Assembly: GCA_016195085.1 (NCBI GenBank)
Contig: JACQAG010000031.1
Location: forward strand, 62,001-126,000
Length of the DNA: 64,000 nt
Direction: 5' to 3'
From: Pseudomonadota bacterium
GTDB taxonomy: Bacteria; Pseudomonadota; Alphaproteobacteria; SHVZ01
The notes beneath the pieces were generated by a model that saw only the letters and a list, made by a program, of their open reading frames with translations, ran no database searches and had not been told where the DNA came from. Position numbers and translations under genes: made by a program. This document shows, piece by piece, positions 47,468-56,520 of the stretch (its first letter is position 1; each line of letters begins with the position of its first letter).

Positions 47468-48748
47468 GTGGCGGCACTTCTGAGCCTCGCCGGTCCCGAC
47501 ACGCCCGTGCCCAATCTGCTCCGCCTTCTCGGTCCGTTGCTGGCCAGCGTCTTGCTGATGCAGCTCGCGACCGGGCTCTTCGGCACGCTGGCGCCGCTCA
47601 CCATGTCGCTTGCCGGCTTCTCCACGGAAACCGTGGGAACGATCGGCTCGGCCTTCTATCTGGGCCTGCTGGCGGGATGCATCATCGGCGGTCCGTTGAT
47701 CGAGCGGGTCGGTCACATCCGCACCTTCGCCGGCTTTGCCGCGATCTCGGCCGCCGCACCCCTGGCGTTGCCGGTCTTCCTCGATCCCTGGGCGTGGGCC
47801 GGGCTCAGGGCCATTTGCGGCCTCGCCATCGCCGTGCAGTCGGTCGCCGTCGAAAGCTGGCTCAGCGCCAGCTCGAATGACGAGAATCGCGGGCGCGTGT
47901 TCGCGATCTACATGTTCCTGGCCTATCTCGCCACCGCGGGCAGCCAGTTTCTTCTCACCCTCGACGATCCAAGGAGCGGCCATCTCTTCAGCCTGGTGGC
48001 GGGGTTTTCCGCACTTTGCCTGGTGCCGATCGCGCTCGCCCGTTCGGCCAATCCGGCCTTGCCCGAGCATGCTCCCTTCGGTATCGCCGAGCTCTACCGC
48101 CTCTCGCCGCTCGGCTTCATCGGCTGCGTCGCCTCCGGCCTGTTGCAAGGCGCGCTCTATTCGCTGGGCCCGATCTTCGCTGCTTCGAGCGGGCTCGGCC
48201 TCGCCCAAGTCTCGACCTTCATGAGCGCGACCGTCATCGGGGCGCTCCTGCTGCAGCTGCCGATCGGCCGCTTCAGCGACCGCATCGATCGCCGCGTCAT
48301 GCTGCTCGCCGTCGCCGCTGGAACCGCATTTGCCGCGGCGGCGATCGTGCTGGTCGCGGCCCGGATGCCGGCGGCACTCATGGTCGCCGCCCTGCTGTTC
48401 GGCGGCTTCGCCGCAACGATCTATCCGGTCAGCGTCGCCCACGCCAACGACTTCCTCCAGCCCAAGGATCGGGTGGCGGCCAGCGCCGGATTGCTGTTCG
48501 CCTACAGCGCCGGAGCGAGCCTCGGTCCGTTCCTGGCTTCGCTCGCCATGGGTCGGATCGGTCCGGCCGGGCTCTACATGTTCTTGGGCACCGTCGCCCT
48601 CGGCCTTGCCGGCTTCGTCCTCTGGCGCATGCGCCAGCGCCCGACGGTCGATGCCGCCGCGAAGGGCCGCTTTGCGTGGCTCAGCAGTCATTCGACGTCT
48701 GGCGCAAATCCGACAGGCGCCACCCCTCAGGCCAGCTCCGACCCATAG
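47468..48748 (+). CDS. MFS transporter (YcaD-like)
   Basis: A 426-residue twelve-helix major-facilitator protein. It has the segments LTMSLAGFSTETVGTIGSAF, GGPLIERVGHIRTFAGFAAI, VESWLSASSNDENRGRVFAI and GRFSDRIDRRVMLLAVAAGT, an order typical of the YcaD-like subgroup. The cargo is unknown. It starts with GTG right behind GGAGGAG, divergent from the DMT gene by about 40 bases. Its last 22 bases overlap the convergent soeC gene. Confidence 0.87.
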   Translation: MAALLSLAGPDTPVPNLLRLLGPLLASVLLMQLATGLFGTLAPLTMSLAGFSTETVGTIGSAFYLGLLAGCIIGGPLIERVGHIRTFAGFAAISAAAPLALPVFLDPWAWAGLRAICGLAIAVQSVAVESWLSASSNDENRGRVFAIYMFLAYLATAGSQFLLTLDDPRSGHLFSLVAGFSALCLVPIALARSANPALPEHAPFGIAELYRLSPLGFIGCVASGLLQGALYSLGPIFAASSGLGLAQVSTFMSATVIGALLLQLPIGRFSDRIDRRVMLLAVAAGTAFAAAAIVLVAARMPAALMVAALLFGGFAATIYPVSVAHANDFLQPKDRVAASAGLLFAYSAGASLGPFLASLAMGRIGPAGLYMFLGTVALGLAGFVLWRMRQRPTVDAAAKGRFAWLSSHSTSGANPTGATPQASSDP

Positions 48749-49674
48749 TAGAGCGTGACGGTGTGCTTGGCTTCGGCGAAGAAGAGCCAGCGCTCGACCA
48801 GGGTGCCCAAAAGCGCCGTCGCCGCCGCCAGCACCGCTTCGGTGCCGGTGAGCCAGGCCGGCCCGGTCAGGGAGGCGAGCGCAAATCCGAGCGGCAGCAG
48901 AAACCCGACGATTGTGGCGATGCGCCGGAGCTTCTCCGCATGCTTGCGGGCGATGACGAAGCCCATCTCGCTCATGAGATAGTTCTCGCCGGTATGCGGC
49001 GAGGCCAAGAGCCTGACCTTGCCCAGGCTCCCGAGGCCGGTGGCGCTCTCCGGTGTGGAAGCCGCCCGGCTGGTGTCGATGAAGCGCCAATACTGCGCCT
49101 TCAAGGTCCAGCCCAAGATGAGCGTCACGACCGCGATCCAGCCGATGGCCGGGTGGACGAGGCCGAAGACATGGGCGAGCGCATGCAAGAGCAAGGCGCC
49201 GGTCATCAGACCGAGGGCGAGATAGACCGGCACCACCCATTTGTTGTGCCAGCGTTGGATCGTCCGCAGGCTCCGGTAGATCATCGCCGTCGAGGCAATG
49301 GTCGCGAGCGAGAGGAGAATGCTGAGGAGCGCCAGCAGAGTCCAAGCCCCGTCGAGGACGCCGAGAACGACCCAGCCGAAGGCGAAGAGCCCGGCGGCGG
49401 GATATGTGGCCAATGCAGCCACACCTTCGCGGCTGAGCCAGGACGAGCGCCACTGGGAGACGGCGCGCCAGGCGCGCTCGGGATGGCCGAGATGCAAGGT
49501 CGAGGACAACAGACCCGCGGTCACCAGTGCCAACGCTGCACCGAAGGCTGCCGCTCCGAACCAGCGATCGGGCGGCAGCAAGCCCACAAGTGCTGCGACA
49601 CCGAGCCACACCAGCAGCCCGTAGCCGGCGCCCGACGCCGTCGTGAAGAGGATGATCGAGAAGGCAGGATGCAT
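48727..49674 (-). CDS. soeC: Membrane anchor subunit of a molybdenum oxidoreductase (SoeC/DmsC-like)
   Basis: A 315-residue membrane protein with about eight helices of the DmsC anchor family. It starts HPAFSIILFTTASGAGYGLL and contains LLSSTLHLGHPERAWRAVSQ, the loop shared by DmsC/SoeC proteins. It would hold the SoeA/SoeB dimer on the membrane and pass electrons to quinone. It lies 15 bases after soeB. In SoeABC, sulfite:quinone oxidoreductase, the catalytic part faces the cytoplasm, which fits the absence of a Tat signal on the SoeA-like protein here. Confidence 0.82.
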   Translation of the reverse strand: MHPAFSIILFTTASGAGYGLLVWLGVAALVGLLPPDRWFGAAAFGAALALVTAGLLSSTLHLGHPERAWRAVSQWRSSWLSREGVAALATYPAAGLFAFGWVVLGVLDGAWTLLALLSILLSLATIASTAMIYRSLRTIQRWHNKWVVPVYLALGLMTGALLLHALAHVFGLVHPAIGWIAVVTLILGWTLKAQYWRFIDTSRAASTPESATGLGSLGKVRLLASPHTGENYLMSEMGFVIARKHAEKLRRIATIVGFLLPLGFALASLTGPAWLTGTEAVLAAATALLGTLVERWLFFAEAKHTVTLYYGSELA

Positions 49675-49689
49675 GTCAGGCGCGGCTTC

Positions 49690-50436
49690 TCACGTCGACA
49701 GCATCCGATCGATCCAGGCCAAGAGGCGGTTCTCGACCGCGGGGGCTTTTGCCTGCAGACACGAGGACGCGCCGGTCGAGCCGGGTGCCGTCTTGCGCGG
49801 CCGCGGCGGCAGGTATTTGTTCACGGGCTTGTAGTCGAGCTCGGGCATGAGATCGTAGCCGCCGCGCTCGGCCACCAAGCGCGATACCGCGCTCTCCGGA
49901 TCGCCCAGATCGCCGAAGTGGCGGGCACCCACCGGACAGGTCGACACGCAGGCCGGCACCCGCTCCACCTCTTCCAGGTTCTCGTTGTAGATGCGGTCGA
50001 TGCAGAGCGTGCACTTCTTCATCACGCCGTCGTCTTCATCGTATTCGCGGGCACCATAGGGACAGGCCCAGGAGCAGAGCTTGCAGCCGATGCAGAGCTC
50101 GGCATTCACCAAGACGATGCCGTCCTCCGCCCGCTTGTAGGAGGCGCCGGTGGGGCAGACCTCGACGCAGGCCGGCGCCTCGCAGTGCAGGCAGGATTTG
50201 GGGAAGTGGACCGTGCGTCCGCCGTGGCTGTCTTCCGTCTCGAAGGCATGGATGCGGTTGAACCAGACACCCTTCGCCTGCGCCCCGTAGGGATCCTGAT
50301 CGGTGAGCGGTGCGGAATGCCCGCCGGTGTTCCATTCTTTGCAGTTGACGGCGCAGGCGTGGCAGCCGACGCAGATGTCGAGATCGATGACGAGCCCGAG
50401 CTTCCGCGGGCCGGGATCGGCGGGAAGGCTGGTCAT
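49690..50436 (-). CDS. soeB: 4Fe-4S electron-transfer subunit of a molybdenum oxidoreductase (SoeB/DmsB-like)
   Basis: A 248-residue ferredoxin-type subunit carrying four cysteine clusters: CVGCHACAVNC near the N-terminus, CLHCEAPACVEVCP, CIGCKLCSWACPYG and KKCTLCIDRIYNENLEEVER followed by PACVSTCPVGA. These should hold four [4Fe-4S] centres that relay electrons from SoeA to SoeC. Its ATG overlaps the soeA stop (ATGA), so the two subunits are probably made in step. Confidence 0.88.
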   Translation of the reverse strand: MTSLPADPGPRKLGLVIDLDICVGCHACAVNCKEWNTGGHSAPLTDQDPYGAQAKGVWFNRIHAFETEDSHGGRTVHFPKSCLHCEAPACVEVCPTGASYKRAEDGIVLVNAELCIGCKLCSWACPYGAREYDEDDGVMKKCTLCIDRIYNENLEEVERVPACVSTCPVGARHFGDLGDPESAVSRLVAERGGYDLMPELDYKPVNKYLPPRPRKTAPGSTGASSCLQAKAPAVENRLLAWIDRMLST

Positions 50437-53318
50437 GCGCGCCGGCCTCGGAACCAGGCGCCGTAGCGGAGCTTCGTCGGCGGCGGCACCATGCCCGGCG
50501 GGCGCGGCAGGGCCTGGAAGTCCGGCTCCGTGGTCGGCGGCTCGCCCGCACCTGCCTTCTCGATGCGCACCTTGAGATCATACCAGGCGGCCTGACCGGT
50601 CACCGGATCGGCATTGGCATAGCGGTAGAATCCGTCCCGCTCCGGCAGGAGCTCGGAAATGACGTGGTTGAGGAGGAACCCTGTCGTCGCCTCCGGCGCG
50701 TCTTGTGCGAGATTCCACGCACCCCGGCGCTTGCCCACCGCATTCCAGGTCCACACCGTGTCGGGGTTGACGCCGTCCATCAGCTTGACCTGGCCCTTCA
50801 CCCTACCGTGGTGGCTTTCGATCCACACCCAATCGCCGTCGGCGAGCCCCATTGCCTCGCCCCGCGCCCGCTCGAGGTAGAGCGGGTTCGTGCCATGGAT
50901 CTGCCGCAGCCAGGCGTTCTGCGAGCCCCAGGAGTGATACATCGCCATCGGCCGTTGGGTGATGGCGTGGAAGGGAAAGCGCCTTCCGTCCACCAGCGCC
51001 TCCTCGAAGGGCTCGTGCCAGAACGGCAGCGGATCGAAATACTCGGCCACGCGCCGGCGATGCGCCTCGGGGGGCTGCACGCGCCCGTGGCCTTCCGCGG
51101 CCAGCCGGAACCGCTGCAGGGGCTCGCTATAGAGCTGCAGGATGATCGGCGCCTCGGAGCCGATGAAGCCGAGCCGCTTGGCGAAGGCGAGGTATTCCCT
51201 GTTGACGTGCTTGTAGTAGCGCAGCTCCTCGGGCAGCTCGTGGCGGAAGAAGCAGCCATTCTCGATATAGCGCCGGACCTGCTCGGGATTGGGCGCGCCG
51301 GCGCCGACCTCGTTGCCGCTGGGCCCGCGCCAGCCGGCCAAGAGGCCGATGCCGGGGGCCCGCTCGTGATTGGCGATGTAGTCGGCATAGAGCCCGGGAT
51401 AGCGGGGCGTTCCATCCTCGCGCACCAAGCCTGGAAGCTTGAGCCGCTGACCGAGATCGATGAGCACGTCCTGGAAGGGCCTGACGTCGCGATCGGGTTC
51501 CACCACCGGCTGGCGGATGGCGTCGGCGAGCCCGTCGGCGTCGCTGATCGGCCGATCCAAGAGCGAGATGCAGTCATGGCGCTCGAGATAAGTGGTGTCC
51601 GGCAGCACCAGATCGGCGTAGGGCACCATCTCGGAGAAATACGCATCGGAATAGATGATGCGCGGGATCTTGTAGGTGCCGTCCGGGCCCTTGTCGGTCA
51701 GCATGGCAAGCGTGCCCGGCACGTTCATCGCCGAGTTCCAGCCCATGTTCGCCATGTAGAGAAAGAGCGTGTCGATCGGGTAGGGCTCGGCCTTCCAGGC
51801 CTGCAGGATGACCTGCTGCAGAAGCCCATGGGCGGCGAGCGGCGCCTCCCAGGAGAATGCCTTGTCGAGCCGGCAGGGCGTGCCGTCAGCCAGGACCAGA
51901 AGATCCTCGGGGCCCTGGGGAAATCCCAGGGGCGGACCCTTCATGGCGCTCGAAGGCGCCACCTGGTCGGGCCTGCCGGCGGGCTTGACCGCCGGCGGTG
52001 CGGCCTTCGGATAGGGCGGCTTGTAGCGGAAGCCGCCGGGCACGTCGATCGAGCCCAGCAGGATCTGCAGGAGGTGCAAGGCCCGGCAGGTGTGGAAGCC
52101 GTTGGAATGCGCCGAGATGCCGCGCATGGCGTGCAGCGAGACCGGGCGGCCGATCATTGTCGCATGCCGCTTGCCGGTCCAATCGGTCCAAGGCTGGTCG
52201 AGCACGATCTCCTGCTGGAAGGCGGCATGGGCGAGCTCGGCCGCGAGCCGCTTGATCGTCGCCGCCGGCACGCCGGTCGACGCCGCCACGCGGTCGGGCG
52301 CATAGCGATCGTCGAGATAGCGCCCGGCCATGAGCTGGAAGACCGGAACCGCACGCCGTCCGTCGCCGAGCCGACGCTCGCCCGCGAGCGCCGGCTGGAT
52401 CTCGCCGGCAAGCGCATCGGCAAGGCGACCCGCACCCATGTCCCAGACCAGCGGGCGGCCATCGCCATCGCGGGCGAAGAGGCCGTGATCGGCGCTACCG
52501 GGGTCTTGAATGACAAGCCAGGGCGCGTTGGTGTAACGCCGGAGATAGGCGACGTCGATCGCATCGGCGGCCAAGAGCTCATGGATGAGCGCCAGCACCA
52601 GGAGTCCGTCGGTGCCGGGGCGGATGCCGATCCATTCATCGGCGATGGCGGAATAGCCGGTGCGCACCGGGTTGATCGAGACGAATTTCGCGGCGCGCTC
52701 CGGCGGACGGGATTTGAGCTTGCCCAAGGCGAGCTTCAACGGATTGGAGGCATGGTCCTCGGCCACCCCGAAGAGCATGAAATAGCGTGTGTGCTCCCAA
52801 TCCGGCTCGCCGAACTCCCAGAACGAGCCGCCGATGCTGTAGAGCCCGGCGGCGGCCATGTTGACCGAGCAGAAGCCGCCATGGGCGGCGTAGTTGGGCG
52901 TGCCGAAGGCGCTCGCCCACCAGCCGGTCAAGGCTTGGCTCTGGTCGCGCCCGGTGTAGAAGGCCAGACGGCGGGGATCCTGCTCGCGGATCTGGCCGAG
53001 CCAGCCCGTGGCCAAGGCGAGCGCCTCCTCCCATTCGATCTCCGCAAATTCGCCCGAGCCGCGCGGGCCCACGCGCTTCAAGGGCTTCGACAGCCGCGCC
53101 GGCGACAGGTGCTGCATGATCCCGGCCGAACCCTTGGCGCAGAGCACGCCCCGGTTCACCGGGTGGTCGCGATTGCCCTCGATGTAGCGGATGCTGCCGT
53201 CCTTGAGATGCACGCGGATGCCGCAGCGGCAGGCGCACATGTAGCAGGTCGTGGTCTTGACCGAATCGGAGACGGCGGGCGACAGCTCGATGTGTTCGGC
53301 GGGTGCCAGCCAGCTCAC
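50433..53318 (-). CDS. soeA: Molybdopterin oxidoreductase, probable sulfite dehydrogenase SoeA
   Basis: A 961-residue bis-MGD enzyme of the DMSO-reductase family. The N-terminal [4Fe-4S] site is Cys25, Cys28, Cys32 and Cys60 (TTTCYMCACRCGIRV ... GVLCAKG). The middle has GGFCSVNMAAAGLYSIGGSF, NPVRTGYSAIADEWIGIRPG and PYADLVLPDTTYLERHD. No Tat signal is seen, so it is cytoplasmic, as known for SoeA. The start is GTG at 53318, overlapping the usp stop; the 107 open codons before it are shadow. With SoeB/SoeC and the neighbouring TauE-type exporter it most likely oxidises sulfite to sulfate. Another sulfur substrate is possible. Confidence 0.82.
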   Translation of the reverse strand: MSWLAPAEHIELSPAVSDSVKTTTCYMCACRCGIRVHLKDGSIRYIEGNRDHPVNRGVLCAKGSAGIMQHLSPARLSKPLKRVGPRGSGEFAEIEWEEALALATGWLGQIREQDPRRLAFYTGRDQSQALTGWWASAFGTPNYAAHGGFCSVNMAAAGLYSIGGSFWEFGEPDWEHTRYFMLFGVAEDHASNPLKLALGKLKSRPPERAAKFVSINPVRTGYSAIADEWIGIRPGTDGLLVLALIHELLAADAIDVAYLRRYTNAPWLVIQDPGSADHGLFARDGDGRPLVWDMGAGRLADALAGEIQPALAGERRLGDGRRAVPVFQLMAGRYLDDRYAPDRVAASTGVPAATIKRLAAELAHAAFQQEIVLDQPWTDWTGKRHATMIGRPVSLHAMRGISAHSNGFHTCRALHLLQILLGSIDVPGGFRYKPPYPKAAPPAVKPAGRPDQVAPSSAMKGPPLGFPQGPEDLLVLADGTPCRLDKAFSWEAPLAAHGLLQQVILQAWKAEPYPIDTLFLYMANMGWNSAMNVPGTLAMLTDKGPDGTYKIPRIIYSDAYFSEMVPYADLVLPDTTYLERHDCISLLDRPISDADGLADAIRQPVVEPDRDVRPFQDVLIDLGQRLKLPGLVREDGTPRYPGLYADYIANHERAPGIGLLAGWRGPSGNEVGAGAPNPEQVRRYIENGCFFRHELPEELRYYKHVNREYLAFAKRLGFIGSEAPIILQLYSEPLQRFRLAAEGHGRVQPPEAHRRRVAEYFDPLPFWHEPFEEALVDGRRFPFHAITQRPMAMYHSWGSQNAWLRQIHGTNPLYLERARGEAMGLADGDWVWIESHHGRVKGQVKLMDGVNPDTVWTWNAVGKRRGAWNLAQDAPEATTGFLLNHVISELLPERDGFYRYANADPVTGQAAWYDLKVRIEKAGAGEPPTTEPDFQALPRPPGMVPPPTKLRYGAWFRGRRA

Positions 53319-53809
53319 GTGACGGCGTCCACTTGCTCGTCCGTGAGGTCGCCCGGAACGATGGTGATCGGCACCTTGACCTTGCCGGCACCCTTGCCGG
53401 TCAGATAGGTCACCAGCGGGCCGGGTCCTTCCGGCCCGGTGCTGGCCGCCAGCACCAGGATGGAGATGCTGGCATCCTCGCCCAGCATCTTCACCACCTC
53501 TTCGCTGCGCGTACCCTCGCGCAGCTGCACGACCGGGATCTGCCCGGAGATGCGGTTGACGATCTCCGACAGCCTTTGCAGCGTCGCCTCCGCTTCCTGG
53601 CGCTTTTCGTCGCGCATGATCTCGCTGACGCCGCTCCAATGCTGGAACTCGACGGGCTCCTGCACATAGAGCAGCACCACGCGGCCGCCGGTCGCCTTGG
53701 CGCGACGGCTGGCGTAGCGAATCGCCACCGACAGCTCGGGGCTGTCGTCGACGACCACGAGGAACGTCCGGTCGTGGCGCGGGGGCGGCGCAACTGGCGT
53801 AGTGCTCAT
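53315..53809 (-). CDS. Universal stress protein (UspA family)
   Basis: A 164-residue Usp-domain protein: FLVVVDDSPELSVAIRYASR at the start, VVLLYVQEPVEF, then the ASISILVLAASTG and KVKVPITIVPGDL strands. The classical ATP-binding G-2x-G-9x-G(S/T) loop is only partly recognisable (STGPEGPG). It sits within the sulfite cluster between the TIGR02186 gene and soeA, overlapping soeA by four bases, so it is probably made with the enzyme. Its specific job is unknown. Confidence 0.87.
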   Translation of the reverse strand: MSTTPVAPPPRHDRTFLVVVDDSPELSVAIRYASRRAKATGGRVVLLYVQEPVEFQHWSGVSEIMRDEKRQEAEATLQRLSEIVNRISGQIPVVQLREGTRSEEVVKMLGEDASISILVLAASTGPEGPGPLVTYLTGKGAGKVKVPITIVPGDLTDEQVDAVT

Positions 53810-53827
53810 GGGTTCGGGCTTCGCCTT

Positions 53828-54571
53828 TCAGCTCCGGCGGAAGGCCAGGCTAGCAAGATATCCTGCCACTACCGCGATCGACACGGCAACGAGTCCATAA
53901 GCCATGGAAAGCTCTTGGGCAAAGTCGTAGATCTCCGCGCCGACGCCGATCTTGCTGATGAGGAGCGGTGTGGTCTGCGCGCTCACCACCTGCCCATCGC
54001 GCACGAGATAGACCTGCGCCTGATAGGTTCCGGTCGCCACATTGGCCGGGAAGGAGATCTTGGTGCGGAACAGCTGCTCGCCCAGAAAGGTGACGCGGGC
54101 AGCATCGGCGACGTAGAGCCCTTCGCGCTGCTTGTTGCGCACGAGGGCGGCGCGAAACTCCGGTAGATCGTCGCGCTGCGCTTCCGGATTGGGCGGAAGC
54201 AGCCGCAAATGCTCGAGGCCGAGCTGGTAGCGATCCAAGAGGCTCGGCTGCAGGATGTCGTCGATCGGCTTGCTGGATGCCAGCGCGTAAAAGGACGGCG
54301 CCTCCTCGAACGCCATCTCCTGCCGGTTGATCCAGACGCCGAAGAACCTTCCCTTGCGGCGGACCACCACAGGCCGCGACGGCCCGCTGACGACGACCAC
54401 CACCTCGCCTGGCCCGTCGGTGGCGCCGAACATGACGACTTCGGCCCCGGTGAAGCCGGCGGTGATCGCCACCAGGTGATCGGCGAGATCGGCGACCAAG
54501 GGCTGCGCCGGCGCGGGTCCTGGGGCAAGAATGAGAGCCATGGCGGCCAGCGCTGCGAGAGGCAGCCTCAC
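53828..54571 (-). CDS. TIGR02186-family membrane-anchored protein
   Basis: A 247-residue protein with a signal peptide (VRLPLAALAAMALILAPGPA, GTG start), a beta-rich exported domain (LVADLADHLVAITAGFTGAE, VVVVSGPSRPVVVRRKGRF, GVWINRQEMAFEEAPSFYAL) and one C-terminal membrane helix (YGLVAVSIAVVAGYLASLAF). This layout matches the TIGR02186 family, which is repeatedly found beside TauE/SafE exporters. Its GTG overlaps the tauE stop (GTGA). It may work as a periplasmic partner of the exporter; no biochemical role is known to me. Confidence 0.8.
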   Translation of the reverse strand: MRLPLAALAAMALILAPGPAPAQPLVADLADHLVAITAGFTGAEVVMFGATDGPGEVVVVVSGPSRPVVVRRKGRFFGVWINRQEMAFEEAPSFYALASSKPIDDILQPSLLDRYQLGLEHLRLLPPNPEAQRDDLPEFRAALVRNKQREGLYVADAARVTFLGEQLFRTKISFPANVATGTYQAQVYLVRDGQVVSAQTTPLLISKIGVGAEIYDFAQELSMAYGLVAVSIAVVAGYLASLAFRRS

Positions 54572-55488
54572 GACAGCAGCATCACGGCGACGGAATAGCG
54601 GTCGGCAGGCGTCACCATGAGGTCGAACGCGAGCTTGAGGCAGACGACCAGCACGGTGACCGCGAGCAGCCCGCGTAGCTGCTCGCCCCTCAGCCGCGAG
54701 CCGATCCTGGTGCCGATCTGCGCGCCGATGACGCCGCCGATGATGAGAAGAAAGGCGAGCACCACGTCGACCGCCTGGTTCTGCCAGGCCTGCAGGAAGG
54801 TGATGGCGCCGGCGACGAACACGATCTGCAGGAGCGAGGTGCCGACCACCATCGCGGTCGGCATGCCGAGCAGATAGATCATCGCCGGCACCATGAGGAA
54901 GCCGCCGCCAACACCCATGATCGCCGTCATCAGCCCGATGCCGAGACCGAGCGACAAGGGCAAGAGCGCGCTGATATAGAGCCGCGATTTGCGGAAGCGC
55001 ATCTTCAGCGGCAATCCATGCAGCCAATTGTGCTGATGCAGCCGGCGCGGCTTGCCGCCGGAGCGCGCCAGCCGGAGATAAGTGCGGATGCTCTCCTGCA
55101 GCATGAGCAAGCCGAGCGAGCCCAGGAGCACGACATAGGTGAAGGAGACGACGAGGTCGATGTGTCCCAGCCGGCGGAGCACGCCAAACAGCCACACGCC
55201 GAAGCCGCCGCCGACCAGGCCGCCGCAGAGCAGCACCAGCGCCATCGGCACATCGACGTTGCCGCGGCGCCAATGGGCAAGCGCGCCGGAGAACGACGCG
55301 GCGACGATCTGATTGGACCCGGTTGCGACCGCCACCGGCGCCGGCACGCCGATGAACAGCAAGAGCGGCGTCAGGAGGAAGCCGCCGCCGACACCGAAGA
55401 CGCCCGAGACGATGCCGATGAGCCCGCCGAGACCGACGACGAGAATAGTGTTCACCGAAATTTCGGCGATCGGCAGATAGACGTGCAT
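54568..55488 (-). CDS. TauE/SafE-family sulfite/organosulfonate exporter
   Basis: A 306-residue inner-membrane protein with about eight helices and the two family repeats GLIGIVSGVFGVGGGFLLTP and GLMTAIMGVGGGFLMVPAMI, each with a GVGGGF motif. The family exports sulfite, sulfoacetate or sulfolactate. It is the first gene of the minus-strand cluster that continues with TIGR02186, usp and soeABC, so removal of excess cytoplasmic sulfite is the likely role. Confidence 0.87.
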   Translation of the reverse strand: MHVYLPIAEISVNTILVVGLGGLIGIVSGVFGVGGGFLLTPLLLFIGVPAPVAVATGSNQIVAASFSGALAHWRRGNVDVPMALVLLCGGLVGGGFGVWLFGVLRRLGHIDLVVSFTYVVLLGSLGLLMLQESIRTYLRLARSGGKPRRLHQHNWLHGLPLKMRFRKSRLYISALLPLSLGLGIGLMTAIMGVGGGFLMVPAMIYLLGMPTAMVVGTSLLQIVFVAGAITFLQAWQNQAVDVVLAFLLIIGGVIGAQIGTRIGSRLRGEQLRGLLAVTVLVVCLKLAFDLMVTPADRYSVAVMLLS

Positions 55489-55575
55489 CGGGCCTGAGTG
55501 TTGAGCCGCTGGGGCCGCGCGAGGGCCGGCATTTTGCGCCGAACGCCGGCGAAGCGCAAACGTCCGTGGGGGTGG

Positions 55576-55596
55576 GGAGCCCCGGCCGCGGGCTCC
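55576..55596. terminator. Hairpin downstream of the first MGRC-type gene
   Basis: GGAGCCC (55576-55582) pairs with GGGCTCC (55590-55596) over a seven-base loop, about 35 bases after the stop of the minus-strand gene at 55632-56348. A second possible stem, GCCGGCA...TGCGCCG, lies nearby at about 55526-55545. No T-run follows, so activity is uncertain. Confidence 0.35.
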
Positions 55597-55631
55597 TGGG
55601 CTAAGAGTCGGCTCCGCGGATTAGCGACCGC

Positions 55632-56348
55632 TCAATCCTCATCCTCGCCGCCCTGCCGGCGCGGCCGGCCCGCAGCGGGCGGCAACCGCACCTCCAAGAC
55701 CGGCTGGATGACCGTCGACACGGCTTGCTGGGTGGCGGACTGCGCCGGGATGCGCTGCGGCCGCCAGCGCGGTGCCGCGTCGTAGAGCGCCTGCTGCTCG
55801 CGCGCGATCCAGGCGGCCAACCCGTCGACGTCCTCGCGCGTCATCTGTGTCTCGCGCGCTTCGAGCTCGATCCAGAGGTTGTTGAGGCGCATCAGGCGCT
55901 GGCGGCCGACCGGCATCGCCTCGACCTCGGCCATCCGCTCCTTGCCCCAGGCGATGGTGACGCTCCGCGCCGTCTGCGCCTCGCGGACGACACCCTGCAG
56001 GCGCTCCAGCTTGTCGGGCGGCAGGATGCCATCGCCCGGGCCGCAGCGTTTGGAGAGCTCTTGGATCCGCTGGAAATCCGCGCCGGTCAAATCGGCGAGC
56101 CGCTTGCCGTAATAGACGAGATCGAGGCTGCGCGGCGACAGCGGCGCCGGCAGGTCGGCGATCGGACCGACCGGCGCCTTGCCCCCCGGCAGGAGCTTGC
56201 AATCGGCTTTCTTTCCCGCGTTGAGCGGGGGAGCAGGGGGCGGCAGCGCGATGCCCGGTCTGGGCGGCTGGCTCAGCGAGCCTTGCGCCGCCGCCATCTC
56301 TGGCGAAGCCAGCAGCAAGATCAGCCCTAAGGCGAAGCACCGACCCAT
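55632..56348 (-). CDS. Secreted protein of unknown function, paralogue 1 of a tandem pair
   Basis: A 238-residue exported protein: MGRCFALGLILLLASPEMAA signal with cleavage near AAAQ, a Pro-rich linker, then a helical domain (about 48-190). The domain contains LLPGGKAPVGPIADLPAPLS, PRSLDLVYYGKRLADLTGAD, FQRIQELSKRCGPGDGIL and QMTREDVDGLAAWIAREQQA. A basic, Pro-rich tail ends it. Two mature cysteines (Cys50, Cys102) may form a disulfide. I do not recognise the family. It is closely related to the equally long protein encoded just upstream (56521-57237), clearly a tandem duplication. Confidence 0.78.
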   Translation of the reverse strand: MGRCFALGLILLLASPEMAAAQGSLSQPPRPGIALPPPAPPLNAGKKADCKLLPGGKAPVGPIADLPAPLSPRSLDLVYYGKRLADLTGADFQRIQELSKRCGPGDGILPPDKLERLQGVVREAQTARSVTIAWGKERMAEVEAMPVGRQRLMRLNNLWIELEARETQMTREDVDGLAAWIAREQQALYDAAPRWRPQRIPAQSATQQAVSTVIQPVLEVRLPPAAGRPRRQGGEDED

Positions 56349-56520
56349 GGTCCGTTCCGCATCCCAACGGGATGGAGCATTTTATATCAATATTTGCTGC
56401 GTTTGCGCTAGTCTCCCGCCGCTGAAATTCGACCGCGAACTTCGGAATCATCACACAAGATGGTTGAGCCGCACCGGAGCCGTTCGCGGGGTGCCGACCA
56501 TCGATACCAGCTCCGCTCCC
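56349..56520. other. 172-base space between the two MGRC-type paralogues
   Basis: This holds the 3' flank of paralogue 2 and the likely promoter of paralogue 1 (both minus strand). It contains an unusually AT-rich stretch for this genome, with ATTTTATATCAATATTTGC near 56377-56395, which would suit a promoter. No clear terminator hairpin is visible. Paralogue 1 may therefore be transcribed separately from paralogue 2. Confidence 0.45.

Noticed and set aside
50664-53408. 914-codon open frame on the plus strand opposite soeA
   Set aside because: Shadow of the molybdoenzyme gene. It shows no domain or membrane pattern, whereas the minus frame has the full iron-sulfur and cofactor motifs.
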